From Chloroflexota bacterium (GTDB lineage: Bacteria > Chloroflexota > Anaerolineae > Anaerolineales > VGOW01), in assembly GCA_016197225.1 (NCBI GenBank), contig JACPWC010000085.1, positions 17,028-81,027 of the forward strand: a stretch of 64,000 nucleotides of DNA, in the 5' to 3' direction. Under the pieces are notes generated by a model. That model was not told the DNA's origin, did not search any database, and saw nothing but the letters and a program-made list of their open reading frames with translations. This document shows positions 1 to 8,030 of the stretch, in pieces; position 1 is the first letter of the stretch, and every line of letters starts with the position of its first letter. The position numbers and the translations under genes are program-made.

Positions 1-692
1 TCAGGCAAATCCATGAGTTGGTTGATTAGATCCTGATACCACGGCTCAAACTGGCAGAGCAGGTTTGCCATTTTGAATCCGTAAATGGTTTGGCGCGCCA
101 TGCGGGTCCACGACTCGCGGCTTTGGATGAGATGCGGTTGAAGCGGAAGGGCAGGGTCGAACAAGAGATGCAGGATGTTTAGTTGAGGCGGAGGAATGGC
201 AGTGACATCTTCGTGCGTAACACCGTTGAGAGTAAGCGTATGCTGATTGATGTAATGAATATGCCAGTCGCGGTTAATGATGATGGCGGGCAGGGGCAGG
301 TTTTGGACGACACCTATGGCGGCTTCCAAGGCTTCCTCAAGTTTTGTGCCTGTAAGATAAGGTGTGATTGGCGTTGCACGGGCGGCAAGTAATAAACGGT
401 TACGCTCTTCGAGCGAGCAATTCAGGTAATCGGCGATGTCCATTACGATTTCGCGGCGCGGGGGACGCGTGACGCGTCCCTGGCGCATGGGCTTGTAACT
501 GCCATAGACCATGTCCTCGAATTCGGTGCGTGTCCAGGTACGCGGCCCCCAATCATCCTGCCGCCAGGATGGGCGAGGGTGATCGGATTGCGCCGCCTCA
601 CGCCGGCGGCGCTCCAAAAGTTCTTCGACCACGGCCACAAAATCGCGGCAGGCGGGATGCACGGTTTGGCGGGTTCTGGAAGTTGCTGTCAT
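1..692 (-). CDS. MmyB-like XRE-family transcriptional regulator (partial)
   Basis: Opens at an ATG at 692 and stays open to the window edge (230 residues visible, C-terminus missing). Residues about 14-80 form a divergent helix-turn-helix, starting in an Arg/Glu-rich helix and ending in DIADYLNCSLEERNRLLLAA. From about residue 90 the protein matches the MmyB-like ligand-binding (PAS-like) domain, with LPLPAIINRDWHIHYIN followed by a Leu/Pro-rich segment. Proteins of this family are one-component regulators in which a PAS-like pocket controls DNA binding; the ligand is unknown here. The HTH is longer and more basic than a standard XRE domain. The next gene at 762 is on the same strand with no obvious link. 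The family call is good; the target genes are unknown. Confidence 0.75.
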   Translation of the reverse strand, partial: MTATSRTRQTVHPACRDFVAVVEELLERRRREAAQSDHPRPSWRQDDWGPRTWTRTEFEDMVYGSYKPMRQGRVTRPPRREIVMDIADYLNCSLEERNRLLLAARATPITPYLTGTKLEEALEAAIGVVQNLPLPAIIINRDWHIHYINQHTLTLNGVTHEDVTAIPPPQLNILHLLFDPALPLQPHLIQSRESWTRMARQTIYGFKMANLLCQFEPWYQDLINQLMDLP

Positions 693-761
693 AGGTGGGC
701 CTTGACTCGTGAAGCTGTTGCTTCAGTGTTCGCTTTCAAACACAAGCCTGGCTTCACCAGT

Positions 762-1241
762 CTAGTCAAAGATTTCGAGATGACCGTTTATGATCCGATA
801 AGTTGCCGCCTGTTGTAGCGCCTCGATATAGGCGGTCTCCTGCTCCATTATCCCTTCGGGTTCAAGACATGCCATTAATGTGAACGCAGTCTGGGTAATC
901 GTAAGCCTGCCGTCAGTCGTGGCTAAATACGGGCCGCTATCAGGGCCGCCGCCGTAGGTATTACAGCCCGCCGATCCCGTTAGAATCCCTTCCTCAAACG
1001 CAAGTGTTATCGTCGTTCCTTCCATTGGCGTCTGTCCGTCCAATGAAACCAGCCTCCAGCGAGTGCCTGCCAGCGGGTTGACGTTGAGCTTTGTGGAAGT
1101 ATCTGTTGGGGCTGGGGTTGTCGAAGTTGCAGGAGTTCCCGTGCAGGCTGTCAGCAACATCATGATGAATGCAACGCCAACAATCCATCGTCGTTTGGGG
1201 CAATATGCTGACCCACGCGTCAGGATCATCATCCCACCCAA
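762..1241 (-). CDS. META-domain lipoprotein (HslJ-like)
   Basis: A 159-residue secreted lipoprotein. A basic N-terminus (CPKRRW), a hydrophobic stretch and a lipobox ending LLTAC mark signal peptidase II cleavage near residue 33. A Thr/Pro/Ser-rich linker follows, then a META domain beginning LAGTRWRLVSLDGQ, with the conserved GSAGCNTYGG motif and a late LMACLEPEG segment. META/HslJ domains are small envelope domains linked to stress or antibiotic resistance in other bacteria; the molecular role is not established. Start codons at 1241, 1232 and 1229 are all in frame. The start region lies inside one copy of a 42-bp direct repeat shared with 1948-1989, so the present 5' end may have been remodelled when that repeat arose. 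Confidence 0.8.
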   Translation of the reverse strand: MGGMMILTRGSAYCPKRRWIVGVAFIMMLLTACTGTPATSTTPAPTDTSTKLNVNPLAGTRWRLVSLDGQTPMEGTTITLAFEEGILTGSAGCNTYGGGPDSGPYLATTDGRLTITQTAFTLMACLEPEGIMEQETAYIEALQQAATYRIINGHLEIFD

Positions 1242-1276
1242 TCCAAAAACCTATACCACGCGCCGGCGAAGGGCAG
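1235..1276. repeat. 42-bp direct repeat, left copy
   Basis: Identical at 41 of 42 positions to 1948-1989 in the same orientation; the single difference is G versus C at the 28th base. The right copy is the 3' end of the FAD oxidoreductase gene. The left copy overlaps the start of the META lipoprotein gene. The pair frames the Phd/nucleotidyltransferase gene with a period of 713 bp, as expected if that segment was inserted or duplicated here. Confidence 0.9.
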
Positions 1277-1301
1277 TCCAGCGAACGAAGTATACAGCGG
1301 C

Positions 1302-1329
1302 TTGCCCGCCTGCGCCCGCACAGTATAAT
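1302..1329 (+). promoter_or_regulatory. Promoter giving a leaderless or near-leaderless transcript
   Basis: TTGCCC at 1302-1307 and a perfect TATAAT at 1324-1329 are separated by 16 bp. The ATG of the next gene is at 1336, only 6 bp after the -10 box, so transcription would start at or next to the start codon, with no room for a Shine-Dalgarno site. Confidence 0.65.
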
Positions 1330-1335
1330 TCGTCC

Positions 1336-1935
1336 ATGCCAACAAAACGCTCCCGGGTCAAAGAAGTCCAGGCGCCTTATCGGGCCAGGCGCGCGCCCAA
1401 AAAGCCTGCGGCTGAGGCGGTGAGGGTGAAATGGGCCGATATTGAAAGCGCAACCACGCCCATCGTCCTCGAACGAAACGGCGAGAAGCTGGCCGTGGTG
1501 TTGAAGTACGACGAGTACCAGCGGTGGGAGTCGGCCCGCCTTGAGCAGGCGACGGTCCCCATGTCGGCCATCCAGGAAATCGTTGACCGGATCGCCGAAA
1601 AGTTCAACCCGGACAAAATCATCCTTTTCGGGTCGTACGCTTACGGCGCTCCCCGGCGCGGCAGTGACGTGGATTTGCTGGTGGTGATGGAGACCGACAA
1701 AAACGTGATTGAGGCGGCGATAGATATTCTGAACGAGCTACCCTTGAGGTCGTTTGGTCTCGATGTGCTGGTGCAGACCCCGGCAGACACCGAGCATCGA
1801 ATCGCCATCGGCGACTCTTTCATCAAAGAGGTTGTGACGAAAGGCCGGATACTCTATGAAAGAAACGACCGCCTGGTAGCCGACGCCACCCGCGTCCGCG
1901 CCTTCATTCGGGGCAAGCTGGGTCTGCCCGACTGA
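1336..1935 (+). CDS. Phd/YefM-like domain fused to MNT-type nucleotidyltransferase
   Basis: A 199-residue protein in two parts. Residues about 30-70 resemble the Phd/YefM antitoxin fold (TTPIVLERNGEKLAVVLKYD, then EYQRW). Residues about 80-180 are a minimal nucleotidyltransferase with GSYAYGAPRRGSDVDLLVV, the GSxxxG...SDxD signature that binds nucleotide and metal. MNT domains normally pair with a separate HEPN toxin and modify it with AMP; Phd domains bind a partner toxin and the operator. Neither a HEPN nor a Doc/RelE-like toxin is adjacent, so the protein looks orphaned. The ATG at 1336 was chosen because it lies just after a perfect TATAAT and at the start of the recognisable protein; the reading frame runs open further upstream without similarity. 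The 42-bp direct repeat on both sides suggests acquisition. Confidence 0.75.
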   Translation: MPTKRSRVKEVQAPYRARRAPKKPAAEAVRVKWADIESATTPIVLERNGEKLAVVLKYDEYQRWESARLEQATVPMSAIQEIVDRIAEKFNPDKIILFGSYAYGAPRRGSDVDLLVVMETDKNVIEAAIDILNELPLRSFGLDVLVQTPADTEHRIAIGDSFIKEVVTKGRILYERNDRLVADATRVRAFIRGKLGLPD

Positions 1936-1941
1936 CTCCCC

Positions 1942-3225
1942 TCAACTCACCCAATCCAAAAACCTATACCACGCCCCGGCGAAGGGCAGGAACCAGGGCC
2001 GGCCATCGTACAGGCCGAGCGGCGCGCCGGGGAAGGGCAGTTCGGCGAAAGGGTTGTCCACATTGTCGCCGCAAATCGTCTCGGCCATCTTCGTGCCCAG
2101 GTAAGTCGCCATCGCCACCCCGTGCCCGGCGTAGCCAAGCGCATAAAACACACCGTCTAGCTTTCCGGCGTGCGGCATCATATCAAAGGCAAAGTCGAGC
2201 GTGCCGCCCCACACATATTCCACTTTAGCTTCGCGCAACTGCGGATACACGTCGGACATGCCGCGCCGCAAAATTTCGGCGCTCTCGCGCACAGTGCTGG
2301 TCGACTCTGGGAAGAAGGCCGCTCGCCCGCCGAACAGCATCCGCTTGTCGGGCGTGAGGCGATAGTAGTAGAGAAAGTTTTTCGAGTCGAAGATCATCCG
2401 GTTGCGCGGGCTGACGCTGCGCGCTAATTCCTCAGAGAGCGGTTCGGTGACGATGATGTAGGAGCCGATGGGGATGATTTTCTTTTGCAGGGATGGCGTG
2501 GCCGGGCCGGTGTAGCCGCTGGTGGCGACAAAAACATTTTTTGCGCTCAGGGTTCCCCGACTCGTGTTCAGCCGGAACGCGGCTCCGTCCCGTTCCACTC
2601 TTTCGACTCGCGCCTGGTCATGGAGAGTCGCTCCCGCTTTTTTAGCAGAGGCGGCTAACCCGGCCACGTAACGGGCCGGGTTCAGGCCGGCGCTCACTTC
2701 ATCCACCAGCCCGCCGTGATAAATGTCCGCCCCGATCTCGCTTTGCAGTTCGTTCTTTTCAATCAGCCGCACTTGATGATTAAATTCCTTCGCCATCACT
2801 TCGGCGGAGTGAATAAAATCGGCAAAGTGGGCCGGCTTGCAGGCCACTTCGAGATGGCCGGAGCGCGCGAAGTTGCAGTCAATCGCTTCCTCTTTGACGA
2901 TTTGCTCGACGCAGTCAATGGAGGCAACCGAGGCGGCAAACATGCGGCGGGTGAGGTCGCGTCCGTATTTGGCGAACGATGCACTCGCGCCAACTTTGAG
3001 GCCGGTGAGGGTCATGCCGGCGTTGCGCGAGCTTGCGCCCCAGCCAATCGTCTCGGCTTCGAGCACGGCCACCGTTGCGCCACGCTTGGCTAACATTCGG
3101 GCAGCGGCCAGCCCGGTGAACCCACTGCCGATCACGGCCACATCCACTTGGCCGGCGGGAAGGGCCGGGTCGGCGGGGGGAAAGTTGGCGGTGTCCCACC
3201 AGAAGGGAAGTTCTTTGAGAGGCAT
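1942..3225 (-). CDS. FAD-dependent amine/amino-acid oxidoreductase (PuuB/DAO family)
   Basis: A 427-residue cytoplasmic flavoenzyme of the DAO fold. The FAD-binding Rossmann motif GSGFTGLAAARMLAKRG lies near residues 30-50, followed by the acidic strand end VAVLEAE, GWGASSRNAGM typical of gamma-glutamylputrescine oxidase relatives, and the C-terminal FAD-contact segment ALGYAGHGVAMATYLG. Family members oxidise amines such as gamma-glutamylputrescine, or sarcosine-like substrates. Polyamine-type transport genes about 2 kb upstream on the same strand favour a polyamine role, which is inference. The start at 3225 (MPLKELPFW) was chosen because the frame upstream is made of CAGTGAACAGT-type repeat. 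No strong Shine-Dalgarno is seen. The C-terminal codons overlap the 42-bp direct repeat. Confidence 0.8.
   Translation of the reverse strand: MPLKELPFWWDTANFPPADPALPAGQVDVAVIGSGFTGLAAARMLAKRGATVAVLEAETIGWGASSRNAGMTLTGLKVGASASFAKYGRDLTRRMFAASVASIDCVEQIVKEEAIDCNFARSGHLEVACKPAHFADFIHSAEVMAKEFNHQVRLIEKNELQSEIGADIYHGGLVDEVSAGLNPARYVAGLAASAKKAGATLHDQARVERVERDGAAFRLNTSRGTLSAKNVFVATSGYTGPATPSLQKKIIPIGSYIIVTEPLSEELARSVSPRNRMIFDSKNFLYYYRLTPDKRMLFGGRAAFFPESTSTVRESAEILRRGMSDVYPQLREAKVEYVWGGTLDFAFDMMPHAGKLDGVFYALGYAGHGVAMATYLGTKMAETICGDNVDNPFAELPFPGAPLGLYDGRPWFLPFAGAWYRFLDWVS
1948..1989. repeat. 42-bp direct repeat, right copy
   Basis: Matches 1235-1276 at 41 of 42 bases. This copy encodes the last residues of the FAD oxidoreductase on the minus strand, so it is probably the original and the left copy the duplicate. 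Confidence 0.9.
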
Positions 3226-3246
3226 GTTGGGCAGTGAACAGTGGTT

Positions 3247-3291
3247 AGTGAACAGTGAACAGTTGTTGCCGCTCACTGTTCACTGTTCACT
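3247..3291. repeat. Inverted repeat of the AGTGAACAGT family
   Basis: Arms AGTGAACAGTGAACAGT (3247-3263) and its exact complement (3275-3291) enclose an 11-nt loop. Further partial units extend from 3232 to 3306. It sits between two minus-strand genes and could fold as an RNA hairpin acting as a terminator or mRNA end. The same word family recurs at 53451-53521 and 62481-62563. Confidence 0.85.
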
Positions 3292-3314
3292 GTTGACTGT
3301 TCACTAGTAATAGT

Positions 3315-5219
3315 TCACGGTTTGAGATACTTCCTGAAGAAGTCGGTGATGCCGTTGTAGCACCGCACGCGATTATCGTATTTGAGCACGTCGTGGCCTT
3401 CGTCTTCGAACATCAGGTATTCGACGGTCTTGCCTTTGGCTTGCAGTTGTTCTACCACGTCCCGCGACTCGCGCTCGACGACGCGCGGATCGTTCTTGCC
3501 TTGAATGACCAGCAGCGGGCAGGCGATGTTTTCGATGTGGGTGCGCGGCGAGCGCTCCACCAGATGATCGCGGTCTTTCTCCGGGTGGCCAATGGCAATG
3601 TGAAAGTACGGCTTCCACGTTTCGGGCAGGCGATCTACGAAGGTGAAGAGGTCGTAGGGGCCAAACATATCCACGGCGGCTGACCACAGTTCGGGGTGGC
3701 GGGCGGCGAGAGTGAGAGTCATGTAGCCGCCGTAAGACCGGCCAACTACTGCGGCGCGTTTCACGTCAACGCGCTTGTCGTTCGGTAGAATCTTTGTCAT
3801 CGCATGAACGTGATCAAGCCGATCCTGCCCGCCCCAATCATGGTCAACGTGCTTGGTGTAGCTCAGGCCGTAGCCGGTGCTGCCGCGCGCGTTGGGGACG
3901 AAGACGGCGAAACCGTTCAGGGTGAGAAACTGGATGAGCGGCATGGAGAACCAGGCAAAGTCCGGGCGCTCCTGACTCTGCGGGCCGCCGTGAACGTAGT
4001 AGACGAGCGGGCGTTGCCCCTCGAACTTGAGCGCGGGCGCGGGCAAGTAGAGGCGGGCCGAGACGCGCAGGCTGTCATGTGAAGTGAACGAGGCGTCTTC
4101 GCCGGGCGCGAGCCACTCGGCGGAGATGCCTAGCACGCGCTCGCGGGTGTGCAAAGTGACCGCGCCGTTTTTGACGGTGTAAATCTGAGTGGGTGAGGTG
4201 GCGGTTGAATATGAGATCGCGTAAGCGCCGCCGGCTTCTTCGTAGTCGGCATGCTCCAGCACGCCGTTGGCAATCGCGCCTTCGCCGCAGATGACGGACT
4301 CAAGTTTCATCTCCAGCTTCACCTCGTCAAATACGCCTTCGTACAACCACGAACAGCCGTCAATATTGTATTCGACGTTGTAGCGACTGCCGTTGAGATG
4401 GTGGCAGTCTGTCAACTCGCCCAGGCCGCTGTGGCGGATGCCGGAGATGGCGACCGGCTTAACTTCTTTCGGGTCGTCAAGGTCGAGATAGCCCAAACTG
4501 TAGTTGTCGCTGAAGAGTGAGGTGGTGAGAAGCAGGCCGCGATCCCCGTTGACGAAATAAGCGCGGCCAAACGAGGTGAGCGGGACAGTCTGGCCCTCGG
4601 CTCGCTGTTCGAGCGGCGTGCCGTATAACAACTTCATCTCGCCGCTCTCCTTCGTCCAGCGATAGAGGACGACGTCGCCGATGGTGTAGCCGTCGCCAAG
4701 AATGGCTTGCGTGTGGTCGCCGTTGTAGCCGGAGACGAACGCCCCCCACTTGCTCTGACCAAGCTTTAGCACATCGCCGGTTTCGAGATTCGCCTGATGC
4801 GCTTCAATCATGGCCTCACTGCGCGATTCGGCGTTGAGATAGATGATGTTGCGATCCGGATCACAGTGCAGGCAGTGAACACGATAATTGTTGAAGCGAT
4901 CTCCGAAGGCCGGTTCGGGGTAGCCGCCACTCAAGGGGATGACCATCGGCTGATAATTCTCGTCGCCGTCGCGATCGAGCATCAGCAAAATCTTGCCCAA
5001 CCTGGCGAAGACGAAGAAGGTGTGGCCGTTCATCAGATGCGGGTTCTGCACGGCGATGTCGGGCGGCAGGAGCGGTTCGGGCGTCGAGCCGCCTTCACGG
5101 GCGTCCATGACGTACAAACTCAGCCTGCCGCTGAGGTTGCTGAGGAAATAGAGGCGGTCGCCCACTCGTTGAGGGGCGATAAACAACCGGGCCGAGAGAA
5201 GCGATTCGATGCGGAGCAT
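3315..5219 (-). CDS. S9 family prolyl oligopeptidase-like serine peptidase
   Basis: A 634-residue protein with an N-terminal beta-propeller-like region (about 1-380) and a C-terminal alpha/beta-hydrolase catalytic domain. The nucleophile is in GRSYGGYM, the Asp in GKNDPRV and the His in EDEGHDVL, so the triad is complete; YVHGGPQSQ is the usual oxyanion-side motif. There is no signal peptide, so it should act in the cytoplasm on short peptides or acylated peptides. The start at 5219 is preceded by AAAGGA at good spacing; an upstream ATG at 5249 lacks that support. The gene lies among polyamine transport and oxidase genes, but a functional link is uncertain. A second S9 peptidase of similar size lies at 51474-53423. 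Confidence 0.9.
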   Translation of the reverse strand: MLRIESLLSARLFIAPQRVGDRLYFLSNLSGRLSLYVMDAREGGSTPEPLLPPDIAVQNPHLMNGHTFFVFARLGKILLMLDRDGDENYQPMVIPLSGGYPEPAFGDRFNNYRVHCLHCDPDRNIIYLNAESRSEAMIEAHQANLETGDVLKLGQSKWGAFVSGYNGDHTQAILGDGYTIGDVVLYRWTKESGEMKLLYGTPLEQRAEGQTVPLTSFGRAYFVNGDRGLLLTTSLFSDNYSLGYLDLDDPKEVKPVAISGIRHSGLGELTDCHHLNGSRYNVEYNIDGCSWLYEGVFDEVKLEMKLESVICGEGAIANGVLEHADYEEAGGAYAISYSTATSPTQIYTVKNGAVTLHTRERVLGISAEWLAPGEDASFTSHDSLRVSARLYLPAPALKFEGQRPLVYYVHGGPQSQERPDFAWFSMPLIQFLTLNGFAVFVPNARGSTGYGLSYTKHVDHDWGGQDRLDHVHAMTKILPNDKRVDVKRAAVVGRSYGGYMTLTLAARHPELWSAAVDMFGPYDLFTFVDRLPETWKPYFHIAIGHPEKDRDHLVERSPRTHIENIACPLLVIQGKNDPRVVERESRDVVEQLQAKGKTVEYLMFEDEGHDVLKYDNRVRCYNGITDFFRKYLKP

Positions 5220-5278
5220 GAAATTATCCTTTCGAGATGTGGGTGGCAAATCTTGTTTGTTTTACCACAAATCCGGGC

Positions 5279-6247
5279 TTAGCTCCGCACTTCTTTCCAC
5301 AACAATTCGCGTCGCTGATTGCCGCCGTCATCCAGCGGCATGCCCGATTCCAACTTCTGCAAAACTTCGGCGGGCGGGTAGATGGACGGATTGTTGCGCG
5401 CGGCCTCGTCGAGCATCAGGAGTGTGGCGCTGTTGCCGGTGGCATAGCCGGTGTAACGGGCCTCTTGCGCGGCCACGTCGGGGCGCAAAACGAAGTTGAG
5501 GAAAGCGTGAGCGGTTTCAGGGTGAGAGGCGTTGGCGGCAATGGCCCAATCGTCTTCCCAAATTTGCGAGCCTTCGGAGGGCACGACGTAATGCACCGGC
5601 ACGCCCTGTGCGTTGAGAGCCGCCGCGTCGCCGTTCCAGCCCAGCGCGAGGCAGGCAACGCCTGAGGCAAGCAGTGGCCGGTAATTGGTGTCGAAGGCGA
5701 GCAAGTGTTGCTTGAGTTTGAGCAGGTCGGCCCGCGCTTGCGCCAGAGCTTCGGCGCCGGTCGCATTGTACGAGTGGCCGCGCATCTTGAGCGCCGCGCC
5801 GATCACTTCGCCCGGCGAGTCGAGCACCGTCACTCGCCCTGAATACTTCTCCGCTAAACTCCAGAAGTCGGCCCACGACTGCGGCGACTCAGAAACCACG
5901 TCAGAGCGATACATGAAGCCGGTTGTGCCCCAGTCTTTGACGATGCTCACCCGGCAATCGGGGTCGTGGGCGCGCCCGGCGCGGAAGCGTGGTTCGAGAT
6001 AAGGCAAGTTGGGAAGTTGCGAGTGTTCGAGCGCCATCAAGCGGCCTTCGGCGTTCAGCTCGCGCACGGCGTAATCGGGCGGAACCAGCACGTCGGGCGC
6101 GGGGCCTGCCCTCATCCGTTCTACAAGTTCCACTGCGCTCGGCACGATTTCCAATATCGCTCTAACTCCAAACTCTTTCTCAAACTGCGCAAGCGTTTTG
6201 GGGTTGATGTAGTCGGGCCAGATGAGGAGGGCAAGTTGAGTTTCCAT
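5279..6247 (-). CDS. Spermidine/putrescine-type binding protein lacking a signal peptide
   Basis: A 322-residue PotD-like periplasmic-binding fold: it starts at once with LLIWPDYINPKTLAQFEKEF, has WGTTGFMYRSD, GEVIGAALKMRG and the late WAIAANASHPETAHAFLNF segment typical of the family. Unlike the PotD homologue at 8104-9174 it has no signal peptide or lipobox. The frame continues upstream of 6247, but only through a CGCAAAG-type inverted repeat that does not encode a signal. It follows the PotB and PotC permease genes in transcription order. Either the secretion signal was lost when the repeat arrived, or the protein works inside the cell, for example as a sensor. The family call is firm, the function is not. 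Confidence 0.75.
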   Translation of the reverse strand: METQLALLIWPDYINPKTLAQFEKEFGVRAILEIVPSAVELVERMRAGPAPDVLVPPDYAVRELNAEGRLMALEHSQLPNLPYLEPRFRAGRAHDPDCRVSIVKDWGTTGFMYRSDVVSESPQSWADFWSLAEKYSGRVTVLDSPGEVIGAALKMRGHSYNATGAEALAQARADLLKLKQHLLAFDTNYRPLLASGVACLALGWNGDAAALNAQGVPVHYVVPSEGSQIWEDDWAIAANASHPETAHAFLNFVLRPDVAAQEARYTGYATGNSATLLMLDEAARNNPSIYPPAEVLQKLESGMPLDDGGNQRRELLWKEVRS

Positions 6248-6255
6248 ATTTTTGA

Positions 6256-6330
6256 ACCGCAAAGCCGCCAAGATCGCAAAGGAGGACTCCCTTGTCTTTC
6301 TTTGCGCCCTTTGCGCCTTTGCGGTGAGAT
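6256..6330. repeat. Inverted repeat of CGCAAAG-type words
   Basis: The left arm is built from ACCGCAAAG, CCGCCAAG and ATCGCAAAGG, the right arm from CTTTGCGCCCTTTGCGCC and TTTGCGGT. The arms are complementary with mismatches around a short centre. It lies between the potC-like gene and the second binding protein, and may attenuate or end transcription between them. Confidence 0.8.
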
Positions 6331-6332
6331 TC

Positions 6333-7106
6333 TTATTCTGCCCGCCTGATCCTTTCAGCCACAAACACCAGCGTCAGCGTGCCGATCATCAACAGCACGG
6401 CCAGGGCGATCATGATCGGCAGACGGTTGGCAAAGCGCAGTTGGCTGAAGAGATAGACGGGGAAAGTCGGCTCGGTTCCGGCAAGGAAGAGCGCGAGCGC
6501 AAATTCGTCAAATGAGACGGTGAAGGCGGTGAGCCACGCGGAAACCATCGCCGGGGCGATGATGGGCAGCACAACGCGGCGCAGAGTCGTCGGGTAGTCC
6601 GCTCCCAAATCCATCGCCGCCTCTTCTAAATTGGCGTCGAACCCGGCCAGCCGGGCGACGATGATGAGCAGAGTGTAGGGCAGGGCGACGACGGTGTGGG
6701 CGACGCCAACCGTCCACAGCGAGCGATCAATGTGTAAGGCGCTGAACAGCAACAACAGGGCCACGCCCATCACGACGAGCGGCACGATGAGGGGCAGGAC
6801 GGCCAGGCCGATGAGCAGACCTTTGAAACGAAACTGGTAACGGGTGGCGAGCAGGGCGACCATGACGCCCAACATGGTGGCGGCTGAACTGCTCCCGGCG
6901 GCCACTATCAGGCTGTTGCGGGCCGAGCGCAAGACAGCATCCGATTGAAGCAGTTTTTGATACCAGTCGAGGGTGAGTCCTCTGAGCGGGAACGAGAGGG
7001 TGGTGTTGGCGTTGATCGAGAACAAGAACAGGATGGCAATGGGCAGGTAGAGCAGGGTGATAAGGCCCCAGTAGTAGCCGGTGATGACAGGTGAGCGGGT
7101 TTTCAT
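6333..7106 (-). CDS. ABC polyamine-type transporter permease (PotC-like)
   Basis: A 257-residue inner-membrane permease with about six membrane segments, starting with an N-terminal one (ITLLYLPIAILFLFS). The cytoplasmic EAA loop that contacts the ATPase is clear: EEAAMDLGADYPTTLRRVVL. The FDEFALALFLAG segment is typical of PotC. The start at 7106 was chosen because the frame upstream is an inverted repeat. It follows potB and should form a heterodimer with it to move spermidine/putrescine or a similar cation. No ATPase gene (potA) is in this cluster, so that subunit must come from elsewhere. Confidence 0.88.
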   Translation of the reverse strand: MKTRSPVITGYYWGLITLLYLPIAILFLFSINANTTLSFPLRGLTLDWYQKLLQSDAVLRSARNSLIVAAGSSSAATMLGVMVALLATRYQFRFKGLLIGLAVLPLIVPLVVMGVALLLLFSALHIDRSLWTVGVAHTVVALPYTLLIIVARLAGFDANLEEAAMDLGADYPTTLRRVVLPIIAPAMVSAWLTAFTVSFDEFALALFLAGTEPTFPVYLFSQLRFANRLPIMIALAVLLMIGTLTLVFVAERIRRAE

Positions 7107-7116
7107 TGAACCAGTT

Positions 7117-7168
7117 GTAGAGGCAGGCCTTGTACCTGCCCTGGGCGGCCACAAGGGGCCGCCCCTAC
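7117..7168. repeat. Double hairpin repeat (GTAG...CTAC bounded)
   Basis: Two hairpins sit side by side: GGCAGG/CCTGCC (7122-7140) and GGGCGGCC/GGCCGCCC (7143-7164), bounded by GTAG and CTAC. It lies between potB and potC, and the potB stop codon (7165-7167) is inside it. Confidence 0.8.
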
Positions 7169-8022
7169 TCAATCAACTTTCGCAAATCCACAAGGCGCAA
7201 GGCGATGGCGACCATGACCAGGGTGCTGACGAGCATGATCATCGAGAGGGCCGAGCCGAGCGGCCAGTTGGCGGCTTTGGTGAAGAAGTCCTGGATGATG
7301 TTGCCGTACATGAAGCCCTGACTGCCGCCCACGAGCAGGGGCGTGACGTACTCGCCGACGGTTGGGATGAAGACCATGAAGAACGCCGCCAGCACGCCCG
7401 GCAGACTGAGAGGCAACGTTACTCGCCAGAATTGCCAGAACGGCCTCGCTCCCAAATCGGCGGCGGCTTCGAAGAGTGAAAGGTCAATGCGCTGAAGCGC
7501 GGCCAGGATGGGCAGGGCCGCGAACGGTATCCAAACGTAGATCAAGGTGATGACGACGGCAAAACGGTTGTAGAGCAGAATGGTGAGCGGCTCGGCGATG
7601 AGGCCGGTGTAAGTGAGAAAGGAGTTGACGACGCCGTTCGAGCCGAGCATGATCTTTAGGGCCATGACGCGCAGGAGGTAGCTGGTCCAGAACGGGACGA
7701 GCAGAAGCACCAGATAGAATCCGGCCCTGCGTCCGGCGCGGAAGGCGAGAAAGTAGGCGATGGGATAAGCCAGGGTCGTCGCCATGATCGCGATTGCCAG
7801 CGCCATGAGAGCCGAGATCCGCAGTAGCCCCCAGTAAGCGCCGCTAGTAAACAGATCGAAGTATTGCTTGAAAGTCGGCGTCCAAAGCCGCAGTAAGTCG
7901 CCGCCCGACTCGGCGCGGGTGCTGAAGGCGGCCATGAGCGCCAGCGGGACGACGAAGAACGCGCCCAGCCAGAGCAGTGGCGGCAGGTAGAGCGCCCAAA
8001 AGGTGGCGCGGCGGTCGAGCAT
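7165..8022 (-). CDS. ABC polyamine-type transporter permease (PotB-like)
   Basis: A 285-residue permease with six predicted membrane segments, beginning LDRRATFWALYLPPLLWLG and with a long periplasmic loop after the first segment (about 35-70). The EAA loop is FEAAADLGARPFWQFWRVTL, followed by PLSLPGVLAAF and FIPTVGEYVTPLLVGG, typical of PotB. It lies between the PotD-like and PotC-like genes in the same direction and should pair with PotC. The start at 8022 fits the family's usual N-terminus. Confidence 0.9.
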   Translation of the reverse strand: MLDRRATFWALYLPPLLWLGAFFVVPLALMAAFSTRAESGGDLLRLWTPTFKQYFDLFTSGAYWGLLRISALMALAIAIMATTLAYPIAYFLAFRAGRRAGFYLVLLLVPFWTSYLLRVMALKIMLGSNGVVNSFLTYTGLIAEPLTILLYNRFAVVITLIYVWIPFAALPILAALQRIDLSLFEAAADLGARPFWQFWRVTLPLSLPGVLAAFFMVFIPTVGEYVTPLLVGGSQGFMYGNIIQDFFTKAANWPLGSALSMIMLVSTLVMVAIALRLVDLRKLIE

Positions 8023-8030
8023 GGCAGTTG

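Noticed and set aside
762..1241. META lipoprotein as the toxin partner of the Phd-like protein
   Set aside because: It is a secreted lipoprotein on the opposite strand and has no toxin fold.
3226..3276. Longer N-terminus for the FAD oxidoreductase
   Set aside because: The additional 17 residues are encoded by the AGTGAACAGT repeat and lie before the normal family start.
3231..3310. CRISPR array made of GTGAACA repeats
   Set aside because: Units are 7-8 nt words in inverted arms without spacers of constant length, and no cas genes are nearby.
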